A stretch of DNA of 64,000 bases from Anarhynchus alexandrinus (taxonomy: Eukaryota; Chordata; Aves; Charadriiformes; Charadriidae). The stretch covers positions 6,519,316-6,583,315 of the forward strand of contig VUYV01000020.1 of NCBI GenBank assembly GCA_008711295.1, written 5' to 3'. Positions 24,151-36,884 of this stretch are shown here, piece after piece (within the stretch, counting starts at the first letter, position 1; the number at the start of each line of letters is the position of its first letter). The notes below the pieces were generated by a model that saw only the letters and a list, made by a program, of their open reading frames with translations, was not told where the DNA came from and searched no databases. A program made the translations under genes and the position numbers.

Positions 24151-25484
24151 CACTGCTCTGTAAATCCGTTAGCCCGGGCTATCCCTCAGCTGGCAACGGA
24201 AGGAGACAGGAGCTACAAACCGGGGTGCTGGCCACCATACAAAAAGAGGTATGCAATGCCTCTTCCTAACCAGACTGTTGACTTCTGTACTTGTGATTAC
24301 CGGTTTCTCAGAAGATTTACAGTATTTTAAGTATATCCCAATTGTGAGTGATTTCAGACTGGTGTCTCCAGAGACCATACCTCATCCCTTGTCACGTCTT
24401 GCTTCCAAAAATGAATATTCGCCCTTCCCTTCTGCATACGTAGTGTCCAGAAGATGTAGGAAGAAGCACTAGAATAATGGAAACTGTCCTTGTCCAAAGA
24501 CAAATATTACTGGAGCCACTGTAACAATAATCATTAAAAAATATTCATTTCTATTATCGTTCCAGCAGTGTCCCAGAGCTCTAATCAAGGCCATGAGCTG
24601 TGCCCATGCAAAGAAAACCATGAATGTAAAGACTGTGGTAATATTGGATATTTGAAAGATGTCTTGAGAGATCTCTCTCATGAAGACTCATGGGGTCATT
24701 GGCATCATCGCTATAGTTCTGTTTGGGCCTCATTCTTCATGCCTACATTCTGGCATTGTCTCCCTGAACTGGAAACAGGTGTTTTTCTGTTCATAATGTG
24801 GGTGGCAGAACATAATTTGCTTCTTCAACCACAGGCACAGAAGCCTCCTAGAAAAGTCTTTAAACGGTGGGCGAGAGCTCACGGCTCTCATTATGTTGTG
24901 AAGTGTTCGACAGGAGAGAGCATCCTTCTGCCTGAGAGGCTGCAAAGCTTTTGCTTCTTGAGAATGTGCCTCTTGTGAGAAGAATAGTCCCACAGATACA
25001 TTGATCAATGCCGAGTTTTCTTTCAAAACAAGACCAGGGCTTGAGTTCAGAGAAGGAAAATTTGTGTCTGTGTGGCTGTTTACAGGTGGCATTAAATCCA
25101 CCTGGTTGCCCTGGAAGGATCCTTGGTGAGGTGCTTCTGCCGCTCATCCATATAAACATGTTTTTCATTTCCACCCTAAAGGGTCAGGTTTCATTTCATT
25201 ACTTTAAAAGGACATATACACATAGGAATTAGGATTGTGCTCTGTTCACCCTCCCAGGAAGGGTTCTGCTTCCCTGGAAGGGGTGGTGGTAGAGGGATGC
25301 TAAGGTCTGTCATGCAGTCTCACCTCCAAAAATGAGATGAGTTGAAATAACTGGTCTCCACATTGCCCGCTTTTCACTTCCTTCCTGGGTGGTTTTATCC
25401 ATAAAAGAGACAGGGGCTGTTGTCACTCTGGTCACTGTAACCTCACCTGAAAAGGGCTGGTCTGCAAACATGGATTGCAAGAAT
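24151..25484. other. Gene-free stretch
   Basis: No recognised element. Overlapping frames of 104-136 codons on both strands at about 24570-25170 look like chance: the two strands are open together and neither resembles a known family. Confidence 0.45.
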
Positions 25485-25552
25485 TTGGCCCATATGGTTC
25501 AAAGTAATGACTTGAACTTGGGTTTCCTGCACCCCAGGTGACTGCTCTGAAA
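25485..25552 (+). mobile_element. MIR-like SINE relic, 3' part
   Basis: GACTTGAACTTGGGTTTCCT followed by GCACCCCAGGTGACTGCTCT parallels the MIR block 'gaacccgggtctcctgactcccagtccagtgctct'. The stretch is short and diverged. A chance resemblance is possible. Confidence 0.45.
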
Positions 25553-26337
25553 AGAAGGCTGTTATTGTCCCTCTCTGATAAATACTTAATTATTTCTATA
25601 AAAGTGAAGCAGCTCCAACAAAATAAACTGAACCTACAGGCCTACAATGTGGAAACCCAGAAAGGGAGCCTTCTCCTGAACAGACATCACAGGAACATGG
25701 TCCCACACAACACCTCCAAGGAGACCTGTATAGCCAGTGAGATATTTTTATTCTGTTTGAAGTCCTTTTCTCCCTGGTTCTTATGTAAAAATAAATAAAA
25801 CTTTTTTTTTTTCAAGGAAAATTACTTATTTTTCCAATAATCCTTCTGAGAACCTCAGTGAGACATATACTTACACAGTTGGTATTGCTAATCAAAGATA
25901 AAGCTCTTCCCTCAAATAAGAGATTACCTTAAAAATGGAATCTGAGTGCAGCATACTAGATTTTATTGCTTAGGAAACCCTAAAGGATTTCCATTTGTCT
26001 CTGCCTTTTCTTCTAAAAATGCAAGTTGAAGTACTTACAGTGCTGTGTGATCCCAGGAAGTAAGGCTTGGGAAAAATGCAAACTGTTGTGCCATAATGTC
26101 TTCATCTGGCAATAACATAAACCAGGATCTTCAAAGAGAGTTGAAGAAATACAGCGGGCATTGTCGATTGAGTCACATTTGAAAATACTGAGTACTTCAG
26201 ATTCCTTCCAAGATCCTGGACATGAAGTATTTTACATCTACAAAGTTAACTGATTTTCTAAGAAATATAATATTAATTATACCATCTGCTAAGTCTGGGT
26301 TCTTACACTCTCTGAATGCAGGGTGCAATATTAAGAA
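25553..26337. other. Gene-free stretch
   Basis: Unique AT-leaning DNA with a T run at 25802-25812. Nothing else was recognised. Confidence 0.5.
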
Positions 26338-26365
26338 AACTCAAATTATTAAAATAATTTGAGTT
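26338..26365. repeat. Perfect 13-bp-arm palindrome
   Basis: The arms AACTCAAATTATT (26338-26350) and AATAATTTGAGTT (26353-26365) are exact reverse complements separated by only AA. Pairing stops cleanly on both sides. A perfect near-zero-loop palindrome of this size is uncommon by chance, even in AT-rich DNA. It might be a cruciform-forming site, a dimeric homeodomain-type site or a chance product. No transposon ends or target duplications are visible around it. Confidence 0.7.
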
Positions 26366-29351
26366 GTTATGAATTTGGGTCAGTAGCCACAATGTGTTTT
26401 ATGACAGGACAGAAAAATGGCAGACACTGGTTAAACACATTAGAAAGCGGGTTTAGACTCCTCTGAGATCGCGAATCCCAACAGGACCACTGTTGATCTA
26501 AAGATCACAGAGAGATAGGACCTGGTCACGTGCTAATGCAAATGAGCATAGTTTTCTTGACATCAGTGGACCTGCAGTGATTGATTCCAGATGAAGTGAT
26601 GAGATGATTCGGGTGTGCTGTGCCCTCCTGAAAAGCTGTTGAGAGATGCAGTGAGATCAGTATGGGGATAGCCTCACCGGAGGCAAATACGCTGCGCAAC
26701 GGCATTCCCTTTAAACAGACATAGAAAGGAAAAAAGCAGCAGCACCTGTAGATGGTGGAGAGACAGGCTTTGGTGAAAGGACAAAAACCAGTGGTGTGCT
26801 CAGTGGTCAGGGGTTTGGAAGGGAGGCAATAAAGGCAATGTTAAGGGACAGAGGCAGAAAGAGCACCAGCAAATTATCTTAGAGCTTGTAGGGCTCCAGT
26901 GCTCTCGCCATCTTCAGAAAACCCTGGTGTGTACCTGGTTGTACACATTTTTAGATGGTCATTCAGGTTTGACTCAAAAGGAAGAAAGATGAAGCCTGCT
27001 CCAAAGGCAGTCTAGCTACAGCAGCAGCACAACCGAGTCAACTTTAGTAACTGGCTACAGCCAGCACTGCCTACACTTAAGCAATAGCCTCTCGGCATCC
27101 AGCGTGGGCTGCAACGCTGGCTCTACATACTGAGTAAAGAATCAGGCAGCTGGTTTGAGCTGGGCTTCATGGTATTGTGGCTGGTGAGGTAGCTGAGCTA
27201 ATTTACTGATGCTCTCCCAAGTGTTTTCTACCTTAGCACTATAGATAGACCTGAGCACGACTGCAGATACTCATCAGTGGTTCAGGAACTATCTAAAATA
27301 TTTAAAAGTTTGGTAATGTGCTCCCTCTGGAAATAAAAGTAAAAGGCATTTATTGGCTCTGAAAGCCTCGAAACACTGTAGTGAATTAAATCTCACCTTA
27401 TTTGAAACAGCAGTATCAAAATGCAAAGATACAAGAATCCTGAGGTCTTCTTCATGGACTCAATAAAACCTGGACCTTTTTCCTAAGGTTGGGTGGGTTT
27501 TTTTAGAGCGTTATTTACAGTATTTAAAGGCACTGCAGAGCCTTCACAGTTGAATTGGCTTCTTTATAGGGAACTGCAAACCTCTGTAACTACTGCTATG
27601 TCATTATCCCACATTTGCCCATCAAAAGAAAACACAGAAAGCTGTTTTCAGAGTAACTCATTTTGCTAATATTGAAACAATTGACCAGTAAACTACCCAA
27701 TTAAAGCTATATTAACTAGGATATTTTATCTCACTCTTATTTTCAAGAGTCAACAACCCAACTACAAGGAGACTAATGACTTAAAATTCAGCCTTCTCTG
27801 TACAACTGATGGAGTTTTGTTCCTGGGCTACCTCCTCCTCGATTCATTCAGCGTGAATGGCAGATTCCTACATCGTGTCAAGTTTCAGATCACCATAGAA
27901 ACAAACTAGGAGGCAGTTTCATTAATCATTTAGAGCACAAGAAGTCTAGGTCAGTCTGATTGCAGCATATAGAGTATCATCCTAGCGCCACATGGGACTC
28001 AGTTGATTTGAATTAAAAAAGATTAAGCTGCCCCTAGGACGCTCAGCATCATCAGTTTAAGTTCTCATGTAACAGTGGTCTCTGGAGCCACATGGATTAG
28101 GAGACTGAAGCTATGCATTTATTTTTCAGGGCTCAGTGAAACATTAGATGAGTGCAGGTGTCTGAGGGGAAAAAAGGACAAAGATCACATATAGTTTTTT
28201 AGACTTGTTGCTGTTCTTTTGAAACTGGAAACAATAACTCAGTTTTATTTCTCCAGTGACACTTACCACTCTTTTTTGGCCATGCAATGGTACATCTGTT
28301 ACCCAATGTTTACAATTTAGATTTATAAAAATTTCATACTATGAACCGTAATTTTAGCACAGAGCTGGAAGTCGGGCATAGAACAGTTTACATGAATGCT
28401 GACATTTTTTTTCCTGATGGGGTAAAAAATGCATGAAATAAATACTGGTGACATTTTAGTTTTGCTTGAATTAAGATTTATTGCTCCCAGGAAACTGACT
28501 TACAGGCAGCTACAAATCAACTTGACTATGAAATGATTGTATATGTACACCACAAAATGAGCCCCCCCTTCCAAAGTACTCACCTTATTTATGGGTCTTC
28601 CAGTACTTCAAAGACCTTCAGTAACTTAGTCCAGACTGGTTTATTGCTTCGTAGAACTAAGACATTTCAAGGGGAAAGTTGTAGGTTACAGTATATTAGG
28701 ACTCTTTCTCTTGGGCGGCTGAGAATCCCATGATGCTATATGAACTGTTGATCTAAAGCTTATTATAGCATGACTGCCTGCAGTATAATTCTTAAATCTT
28801 TTAAATTATACAGTACTGTCTTTAATCCCAAGCGCTAAACCTTAAAGCAGAACTACCTTTCCAAAATTCAGAATACCATCTGAGTAGACGTAATTACACT
28901 TTGTTAAAATACAGTTCACTTACTTGCACAGGTTGTCTATGACCTATTTCAAATTAGTTATTTAAATTTTCAACAAATGTTTTACATAGAAAAGTTGGGG
29001 TGCAAAATCGCATGTCACAATATTCCTCACAGAGAGAAAAGAAGTCCTGTGGACCGAGGTACTCCGCTTTACTCAGGAACCCCAAAAAACCCTACCCTGT
29101 GTATTCTACCCATTTGCCCTTGTCATGCCAGTTACCCGGGCTGTGACAACATCGTCAACAGTGAAACCTCCTGTTACAGCACATCTAGGGGCACGCAGAC
29201 CAAGTCAGTGCTTGTTGCTGATGTGCTGTCATCTTTAAATGTATCATTCTGGGGATTTCCAGGGAAGAAACGTCATAATGCTCAGGAAGCATTTTTAGAT
29301 TTTCCTAGCACAGTGCAAACAGACTTATTATTCCTCTGGGAAGGGGCAAGT
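26366..29351. other. Gene-free stretch
   Basis: No gene or transposon recognised. The plus frame at 28977-29402 is the longest non-LINE frame in this part (141 codons), but it has no familiar motif, signal peptide or repeated structure. I treat it as chance. Confidence 0.45.
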
Positions 29352-29500
29352 GAGTATTATCCCCACTTTGCACAAGTGGAAGTCAATATGGAGTTATGCT
29401 GAGGGAGTTGCTCAGGCTACAGTGGAGACCACGGAGCTGTGTTGTGGTGCTCCTGTTCTCCCGCCTGGTGCCTAGCCCAGGTCCTCCTACTTACAGCTTC
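29352..29500 (+). mobile_element. Possible MIR-like SINE relic
   Basis: TATTATCCCCACTTTGCACA resembles the MIR 5' block 'ttattatccccattttacag'. It is followed in order by GAGTTGCTCAGGCTACAGTG ('tgacttgctcaaggtcacac') and GCCTAGCCCAGGTCCTCC ('gaacccaggtcctcc'). The spacing is roughly right, the divergence high and the edges approximate. Confidence 0.45.
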
Positions 29501-31766
29501 TGTCAGTTGCCCTTAAGAAGATGGAGAATGCAGGAATTAAAGCATACACAAAGAGCCCTGATGGGACACAAAAACCACTTCATGTTAGCTAATATTTATT
29601 GAGTGCCAGCAACGCAAACAGAAGAGAAAACATGGTCCCAGCACCACAACATTTATATGGTCTACTCTGAAGGTTGCCACCCAGCCATCTCCAGCCAGGC
29701 TGGTGAGCTTTGCCCATGGTTGCCCATGAGACAGCTGAATTTGCCAGTGCAAGGAGGTCTAGCTGTAGCACACCACCAACAGCAGTGATGGTGGCTGTAG
29801 GTTTGGCCAAGCTCCAGCAGACCCTCAGGTGAGTGGAGGTCACCATACCCACACGTCACTGATCCACTGCTCTGAACTCACCAGATGTCTTCAACCAGCC
29901 TGGATGTCTGTCTTCAGCCACAGACAAAGCCTGGCAGCAGTAGTCCCTGCACTTGTCACCCTTGTTCGAAGCCACTGAGCCCGAAGAGGCATAAAAACGT
30001 GTCCATGACAGAACTGAGCCAGTAGTGTGGGACTGGCCAACACCTCCTCCATCTCACCAGGTGCTGCTGTTTTCCAGCTCCTTATTTGTTCCCATTTGTT
30101 TTAATATTACTTCTTAATTACTCTTTCTCTAACTCCAGTACAAACACCTCACCCTGTAGTCACTGGTCCAGCTCCCAGTGCTCCACAGTTAGAGGATGGA
30201 GCAGGAGGTCCCCTTCTTGCAGCTTTTGTAAAGGGCCCCCAGCTGTGGGGGCTCAGGCCTGCGGTTGCACTGCTGCAGCAGCCACATGTAACCCTCCGTG
30301 CCCAGAAATGGGGGCCCAGCTCAGGCATGTCAGGGGCTGTCTCCAAAGGGAACCCAGCTGCAGCTGCGGGTTGTTACGAGTCGTGTCTTGGATGTGCAAT
30401 TTTATAGCTGCCTTTTTTCTGCTCTTCATCCTGGTGGTCAGTGGTGATTTTTAAGGCCAAACCCTACCTGCTCAGCTCTGTAAACAGTTTATAAAAAGTG
30501 CCACGGAGCTGAAAAGGAGAGAATTTCCTTTCCTGCTGAACACACGTGCTCCCGCAGGGCCTGGGAAGACCTGTGAAGGTGGTTTCACTCCTGAGCTCCT
30601 GCCAGCTGGAGGGGGACATGGCAAGTTTGCAGTGACACTCGGGTGGGGTCCCTGACTTCTGCTGCTGCCCAAAGCCACCAGAGAGAAGGGCTTCTGCATA
30701 GCCCTTTCTAGCCAGGTAGTTGTGGCAGTATTGCTTTTTACCAACCATGTAGCAAAATCAATTGCCCTGGCAGGTACTGCCTATAGTTAGTCTCCAAAAT
30801 GCTTTTTGGCACAAAACACCAAAAAAAAGTTTCATGTTCATTAAAAGTGAATATAAAACATTTCTGACTCATTACGTTGGCCGACTTTTATCTTACTTTC
30901 CTGCTTTAACTTTAGTGGTAAAAAAAGTTATGTTCCTTTTTCATTGCAGGTGGAGCAGAGCAGAGCTACCAGAAGTTTGTCAGAATTCCTGCACACAGAT
31001 CATTGTCTGAACCATGTGCTTGTTCCCAGCCTTTCACTGTCACGCATAAGCAATGCCTGACGTAAGCAATAATTCAAAGATGCTGAGGTGTCAAAAAAGA
31101 CCTGAATCATTCTGTCAATCCTTTTCTCATTCAGCTATTGACCCATAGCTCTGTTTGAATTTGGGAACCCTGAGGTCACAATGAAAAGCATTATTTTTCT
31201 TGTAAGCCAAACATACTTGACTGAGAAAAAGTGAGCTAATAAAGATGGGGAGGTAATTTTTAATGTCACTTGTTAGAGTGCAGTATTGCCTTGGAATATG
31301 ATTACATGTAATATGTTCACATTACACAGGAGGGAATACATTTGGGAGAGAAAGTATATGTTTCACTTCCATACTCAACATACGGAAACATGTATAAAAT
31401 AAGAGGGTCTAAATTCTACCAGTGCTCACAATCTCTTGTCAGTGGAGGAATAAATAAGTTGTTTGGAAATTTCTGGTGACAAAGGTACTAATTTGAACTT
31501 AGGTGAATACAGTTCACCCAATTTAATTTTGGGTTACAGAAAACATAGATATAAAACAAATCTCTTTATCCATACACTAATCAGTGCAAAATTCTTGGCC
31601 ACTTTTCTCTGGTAGTTGCTGGTAGCAAGCAGAGATTTACTGGAGGAATTAAAGAAGCTTCATTCCTCCCACCACCAGCAGCTGTTTGGCCCTGCAGTCT
31701 TCCTGGGTAGGGCAGAGCTGCATCGATCTGTGGTATGCGTGACTCATAGGAAAGTAATAAAAACCT
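29501..31766. other. Gene-free stretch, GC-richer part
   Basis: From about 29400 to 30760 the base composition is richer in G+C than the window average, with many short open frames on both strands. I recognise no product in any of them. TAATATTTATTGAGTGCCAG at 29591-29610 is reminiscent of a phrase seen in old SINE/LINE 3' regions, but this is too short to call. After 30760 the sequence returns to AT-rich unique DNA. Confidence 0.45.
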
Positions 31767-31798
31767 GGGACTAGAAAAGACCTCAGGAAGGCAACCAG
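31767..31798 (-). mobile_element. Possible CR1 3'-end scrap
   Basis: GGGACTAGAAAAGACCTCAG GAAGGCAACCA resembles the antisense CR1 3' block 'ggactggaagggacctcgagaggtcatc'. Only about 30 bases are involved, so the call is weak. Confidence 0.35.
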
Positions 31799-33609
31799 CT
31801 GATAGTGGAAGAGCTAGAGCAGCTCATGTAAGATAAAAGCATAAGTAGTTGGAAGACACACGCAGGGCAAGCAGCTGGGCAAGTCTTGTTGGATGTTTTA
31901 AAGTACTGGGACTCGTGCGTGCAGCTATCTCCACGCGCACTCTGGAGCGCTGTGTAAGGCCGATGACCAGAGCTCTTTCCAAACAGAGTTGTGCAGGTGA
32001 TGCATAAAAGCCATACACAAGAAACGCCCACCTCTAGACTTGTCAGCCAACTACAAGCAGATTGAGCTGCTCAGGAAACCTATGGGCTCCACAGCTTTTC
32101 CAGTGACCGATTTTGTCGTTACTATTTCCCAATAGCTAAGGTCCAGAACCAAAATATAGACGTCCTCTTTCACTCTGAATATTTCACAAATCTAAATTCA
32201 TCCATTCTGGGACCAGGTCCATACCTCCGTTCCAAATTGTAAGTATCATGTGTGCATTTCTGTTTCATTAGGACAAAGCGTATTTGGGTAGCTGTCATGT
32301 AGTGCCTGGAATGTGATGAAAACAAGAGGTCCTGGCTGCCTGCTGCTGAGGAACTCCCAAGGCACTTCTCACAGGAGCAGGGGTGTTAACCCTGATATCC
32401 TGGTCAAATTCCAACATGGCTAATTATATCCCACTTACCTAAAACTCTGCAATACTTTCTCTGCTTGCTGCAAGGACTTGCTGCATGCAGCAGGCTCTCT
32501 TTTGGTCCTCTTAAAGATTATTGCCTTCCACATCAGAGGCAGCTGGATTTAGGGAATAACTACAGGCAGTTATTAGTCTGTAAAATTTCCTGACCAGTAC
32601 AGGACTGTTGAATGACAACTGCAGTTATTACTACACAGAGTTTGAGGTGAAAGAGGCCGAAAGCACCTGCAAAAGGAAGAGTAAATATACCATGAGGCTG
32701 CAAATGCAGTTATGGGCAGTCACTCGTGAGCAATGCCAATCACCATGGTAACAGTATCCATCATGCTCCCTTATACAGCCTTTTGCCTGAAGGAGATTAA
32801 AAGAAGGTTAAATGTGGGTAGGGGCAGAGCAATGGACAAAAGTGTGGGGGAATATCCCCTGGCTATACACCACGGAGCCCAAGGGAGAGAGGAGGAGGAC
32901 CCTGCTTTCTGACTCCTAGGCAGGATAACATCATATGGACCACCATCTGCTGACGTTGCTTGTGACACTATAGTAATTCAAGACTTTATAGTAAGTGAAT
33001 CTTCCTCGGGCTCTCAAGCCTATTTCTTTCATATACTTATTAAATGGTATTAAGAGATCATTGCAGCTCTGTAAAGCTACAGTGAGACTGAACAGTAGGA
33101 AAAACCACCTGTTTAAAATTTTGACTAAGGAAGGAAATATCAAGGATAACTTTAAAGTTGCAATATTGCATCTTATTGTTTGTTTGGAAAGACAGTGTAT
33201 GTGTGGTGCATAATACTATGGAAATGGCCGTATGATAGTCCCAGTGAGGCTTTTTGCATCTTGTTTAGAAATAAATACTTCCAGAAGGAAAGCAAGCTAT
33301 GTAAATGCATCTCTGACACTTTTTCTACCGGAACCTCATCTATCTCATTATCTTTTCAGTGTCAGCAGCCACCAAAATATCACTGAAACGAACAGATATG
33401 ACAGGTTCACCAAGAAGCGTCCAGAGCAAACAGAAGAGTTTCCACACTGTGGAAACCATTCTTACAGTTTTCTTGCTCTTTTTCCATGAAAATCAAAGTT
33501 GTTTATATGTCAGCAAAGTATCCCGCTATTTTGAGAGCCCACAGAGCAATCTTCTTACAGCTTATCTTGTATGGCAGAGTCCTGCATTGAAGGTTCGCTT
33601 CTCTCTGAT
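31799..33609. other. Gene-free stretch
   Basis: Unique noncoding DNA. No gene, RNA or transposon recognised. Confidence 0.5.
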
Positions 33610-33675
33610 ACATATATAGAGAGAGACAGATATACTTGTATATATGTACACACACACACACACATGCACACACAC
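33610..33675. repeat. Compound AT/GA/AC microsatellite
   Basis: A TATA stretch and a GAGAGA stretch are followed by a TATATGT stretch and then an (AC)n run from about 33648 to 33674 with one TG interruption. It is a typical vertebrate microsatellite and likely length-polymorphic. Confidence 0.9.
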
Positions 33676-35254
33676 TGGTTAGATCACTGCCAACATAGTG
33701 GTTCTGTTATCCAGCAGAATAATTTGAGTTCACCTGTAATATTTAGCTGAGGAGATGGCAGTAGGATGTGCATTTGATAAATTAAACGCGTGGGTGTGCA
33801 CTCAAGTGTATGCACATGAAGAGCTACTCTCATTCCTGGGTTTAGAAGACAGGTGCTTCTATCACAGCTAGCAACCTTCAAAAATGAGAATAAGGGCACA
33901 GAGTCTTAAATGCCTCTTCCTGTCTCCTGTGTCTCCCCAAACAGGATGAGGCCACGTTAATGGAGTAGCACAAAGTGAACAAGACGACCTAGCAGATGCT
34001 ACCAGGATGTACTGTACTTTTCCTAAGATAAATAAAGCCTGTCATCTTCAGCAGGATCATCAAACCTCACATATTGTTTAAAGCATAATAAGAGACAGTG
34101 TTACAGAGTTCCAAATTGCTGTGTAATTCCATATTCTCTCCCATGCCATTAGCTCCCCTTACTCCATTTAAGGTACATAAATATTAATTATGTGAATATG
34201 TGGTTAAATACCCATTTATCCAGCTGCTTCTCATTGTCATAAATAGGAGTTTAAAGGAAAAAAAATAACATAAAAAGTAAACTCTGAACTGTTGCAGTTT
34301 AGGACTTCACATTTCAGACTTTAAACTGCTTTTATCCAGCAGCAGAATTTCACTGAACGACTCAGAGTTCCCATAAGAAGCAATAGCAACAACGAAACAC
34401 TCCTTTTCTGCAAGGATTCTTGGATTTCTCATCCCAGAACTGTAAGACAACTGGGAAAAGAGAGAACTCCCCCTTCATTGAATATGACTGTGGTGTTTCT
34501 TTTTTATTGTAGATGTATTTAAACATCACATAAATTAATCCCACAGCTTCTCTGAGAAAGGAAAGCCCTCCCTCAGGTTAACAAGTGCAGATGCCATCTT
34601 CAGTTTGCTTAGATACGTGCAGCACACAAATTTAGGGCCGAATCTGTGATTTTGTCTTGTCCCAGCAAAGCCAGTTAACAGCTTCTCAGCCCTGTTGGCA
34701 AAGCAGAATTTCACCAGTCCCAGAGGGAAATTCTGGTTTGAACATAATGGTTTCTGTAACGTAAGATCGCTTTGCGGAGCCTGAAGTGGCTGGCTGCCCT
34801 GGCCCTACCTAGCTTCTCCTCTCCTTGAAATCTTCCCCTTTCCCCAGAAGTGCAGTTAGCTGGGCAAGCTAACGGCTAATTTCGTCCTCCCCATGCGCAG
34901 GCAAATCGGTGATTTGTTGCTTCTTGTTACAAGCTGTTGCCTTCAGCACTGCTAATTTTTGTTCATGACCTGGTGTGGTGCTGCCTCCACTACCTTGTTT
35001 TTGGGGGTGACAAGATGTTGTAAGCCCAAGAAACACACATAATGGATGGTAATGGAAAAATCATTCCAGACAGGAGGTTATTCCCAGACCAAAATCCCAG
35101 CCCTGGAGTGTCCTGCGTGGCCTGAGCCATACAGTGGTGCTTGGAGCACCAATAAGCCACCAAGACTAAGACGGACTTCAGGCCAAAACTGTTCATGAGT
35201 TTATACATGACTGCTCCTATATCTGTTTTTTTCTTCTGATCTGCTATAATTGTG
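33676..35254. other. Gene-free stretch
   Basis: AT-leaning unique DNA with short A runs near 34258-34265. The minus frame at 34990-35361 (123 codons) overlaps a CR1 relic at its start and is not supported as a gene. Confidence 0.5.
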
Positions 35255-35360
35255 TTATTATCCTTATACATTTCTAATCCTTTTTGAACCCTGCTATGCT
35301 CTTGATCATTCCTGAACTCGCCTGGAAAATTGGTAATTGTCACAGTTTGACTTACTAGCA
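35255..35360 (-). mobile_element. Old CR1-type LINE relic, 3' region
   Basis: CATTTCTAATCCTTTTTGAA, CCCTGCTATGCTCTTGATCA and TTGTCACAGTTTGACTTA follow the antisense CR1 order 'tccaatcctttttgaacccgtttatgctcttggcc ... gagttccacagtttaacta'. The relic is short and diverged. It may extend left to about 35170. Confidence 0.68.
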
Positions 35361-36135
35361 AGATATTTATCTAGGCTTTTCCAATTATCACCTGATATTT
35401 CCCTTGTGTAATGGAAAATACGAATGCATCTGATATTGGGGCTGGCTCACATGAAAATTGTCATAAGTGTTATTAGTGGCAAAGCCAAGATACGTAGAAA
35501 CCATACCGTATGATATATTGCTGAAAGTTTAAAACAGTGATTCTAAAGAAGCCTTCTACATGCAAAAATCTGGATCAAGAATCAGAGATGGGTATGTGCC
35601 TTTTTAAGCAAGAACTTCCACTGTGCATTACAATTCTTCCATCCTGAAGGAAAATATAAGCTGAAAATCAGAATGAAACTACAGATGTATAAAAGCAGAC
35701 ATCTAAGTGGCGTAGAAGAGTGCAACATGGAACACAGATTATTTTTTAGTTTTATCACGTTTCTCTTATATACTTCATGAGTTACTTCCATAATCAGAAA
35801 TGTATTACCTCAACAGATTGCTTAAAAATTTATGCATGTGGCATAATGCTACAATGAACTTTAAGAGGTCAGTTTTGAAGAAGGAAAGATGGAAAGTTTG
35901 GACTTTGCATTTAAAATAATTTCATTGCAATAAACCCTGCTGATCTCTGGAGTCTTGTCCCAAGTGGAACTGGTGAGATACATCCTGGACAGGACCGTCA
36001 GTGTAAGACTGCTCAGAACACTTGAAACTATCCGCTGCTTATGTCTTGTTTACAGAGACCAACTGAGTGGCAGTCTGCCTTCTGTCATATTGGGCTTCCA
36101 AGGGTCTCACATTTACTCTTCTCAGTTGACAAAAT
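35361..36135. other. Gene-free stretch left of the CR1
   Basis: Unique AT-leaning DNA. Its last 17 bases (36119-36135) lie directly against the CR1 3' end and are repeated exactly at 37606-37622. Confidence 0.5.
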
Positions 36136-36884
36136 CACAGAATCACAGAATGGTAGGGGTTGGAAGGGACCTTCAGAGGTCATCTAGTCCAACCGCCCTG
36201 CCAAAGCAGGTTCACCTAGAGCAGGTTGCACAGGAATGCATCCAGGTGGGTTTTGAATATCTCCAGAGAAGGAGACTCCACAACCTCTCTGAGCAGCCTG
36301 TTCCAGTGCTCTGCCACCCTCAAAGGAAAGAAGATTTTCCTTATGTTCAGATGGAATTTCCTGTGTTCCAGTTTGTGTCCATTGCCTCTTGCCCTGTCGC
36401 TGGGCACCACTGAAAAGAGTCTGGCCCCATCCTCTTGACACCTGCTTTTTAATTACTTATAAGCATTGATAAGATCCCCTCTCAGCCTTCTCTTCTCCAA
36501 ACTAAAAAGACCCAGGTCTCTCAGCCTTTCCTCATAAGAGAGGTGCTCCAGTCCCTTCATCATCTTCGTAGTCCTCCACTGGACTCTCTCCAGCAGTTCC
36601 TTGTCTTTCTTGAACTGGACGCAGTACTCCAAATGTGGCCTCACCAGGGCAGAGCAGAGGGGGAGGATGACCTCCCTCGACCTGCTGGCCACGCTCTTTT
36701 TAATGCACCCCAGGATACCATTGACCTTCTTGACCACAAGGGCACATTGCTGGCTCACGGTCAACTCGTTGTCCACCAGGAGTCCCAGGTCCCTCTCTGC
36801 AGAGCTGCTTTCCAGCAGGTCAGCCCCTAACCTGTGCTGGTGCACGGGGTTAGTCCTCCCTAGGTGCAGGACCCTACCCTTCAA
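36136..36884 (-). mobile_element. CR1 LINE, 5'-truncated, ORF2 C-terminus and 3' end
   Basis: This is a clear avian-type CR1 on the minus strand. Its 3' end is two adjacent CACAGAAT octamers (36136-36151 as read on plus), followed by the TGGTAGGGGTTGGAAGGGAC block. Minus-strand translation from 36884 gives the ORF2 C-terminus, including [49 protein letters not shown] and [10 protein letters not shown]. One in-frame stop (TAA, 36453-36455) then interrupts a frame that otherwise stays open to the natural end near 36216 ([20 protein letters not shown]). Between EYCVQF and KKDKE about five residues of the family sequence are missing, an apparent in-frame 15-base deletion at about 36612. Truncation is at about 36884, just before a 10-bp inverted repeat. 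The element is dead but fairly young. The 152-codon plus frame at 35955-36413 is its shadow. Confidence 0.96.

Noticed and set aside
24568..25174. Overlapping frames on both strands (up to 136 codons)
   Set aside because: Both strands are open at once and neither translation resembles a known protein. Treated as chance.
28977..29402. 141-codon plus frame
   Set aside because: No recognisable domain, signal peptide or codon pattern, and no neighbouring exon-like features. A chance frame of this size is expected in 64 kb.
33610..33675. Microsatellite as a CRISPR-like or satellite array
   Set aside because: It is a simple compound dinucleotide repeat with no spacers or higher-order unit.
35955..36413. 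152-codon plus frame, the longest in the window
   Set aside because: Its second half is the reverse strand of the CR1 at 36136-36884. It is a shadow of the LINE.
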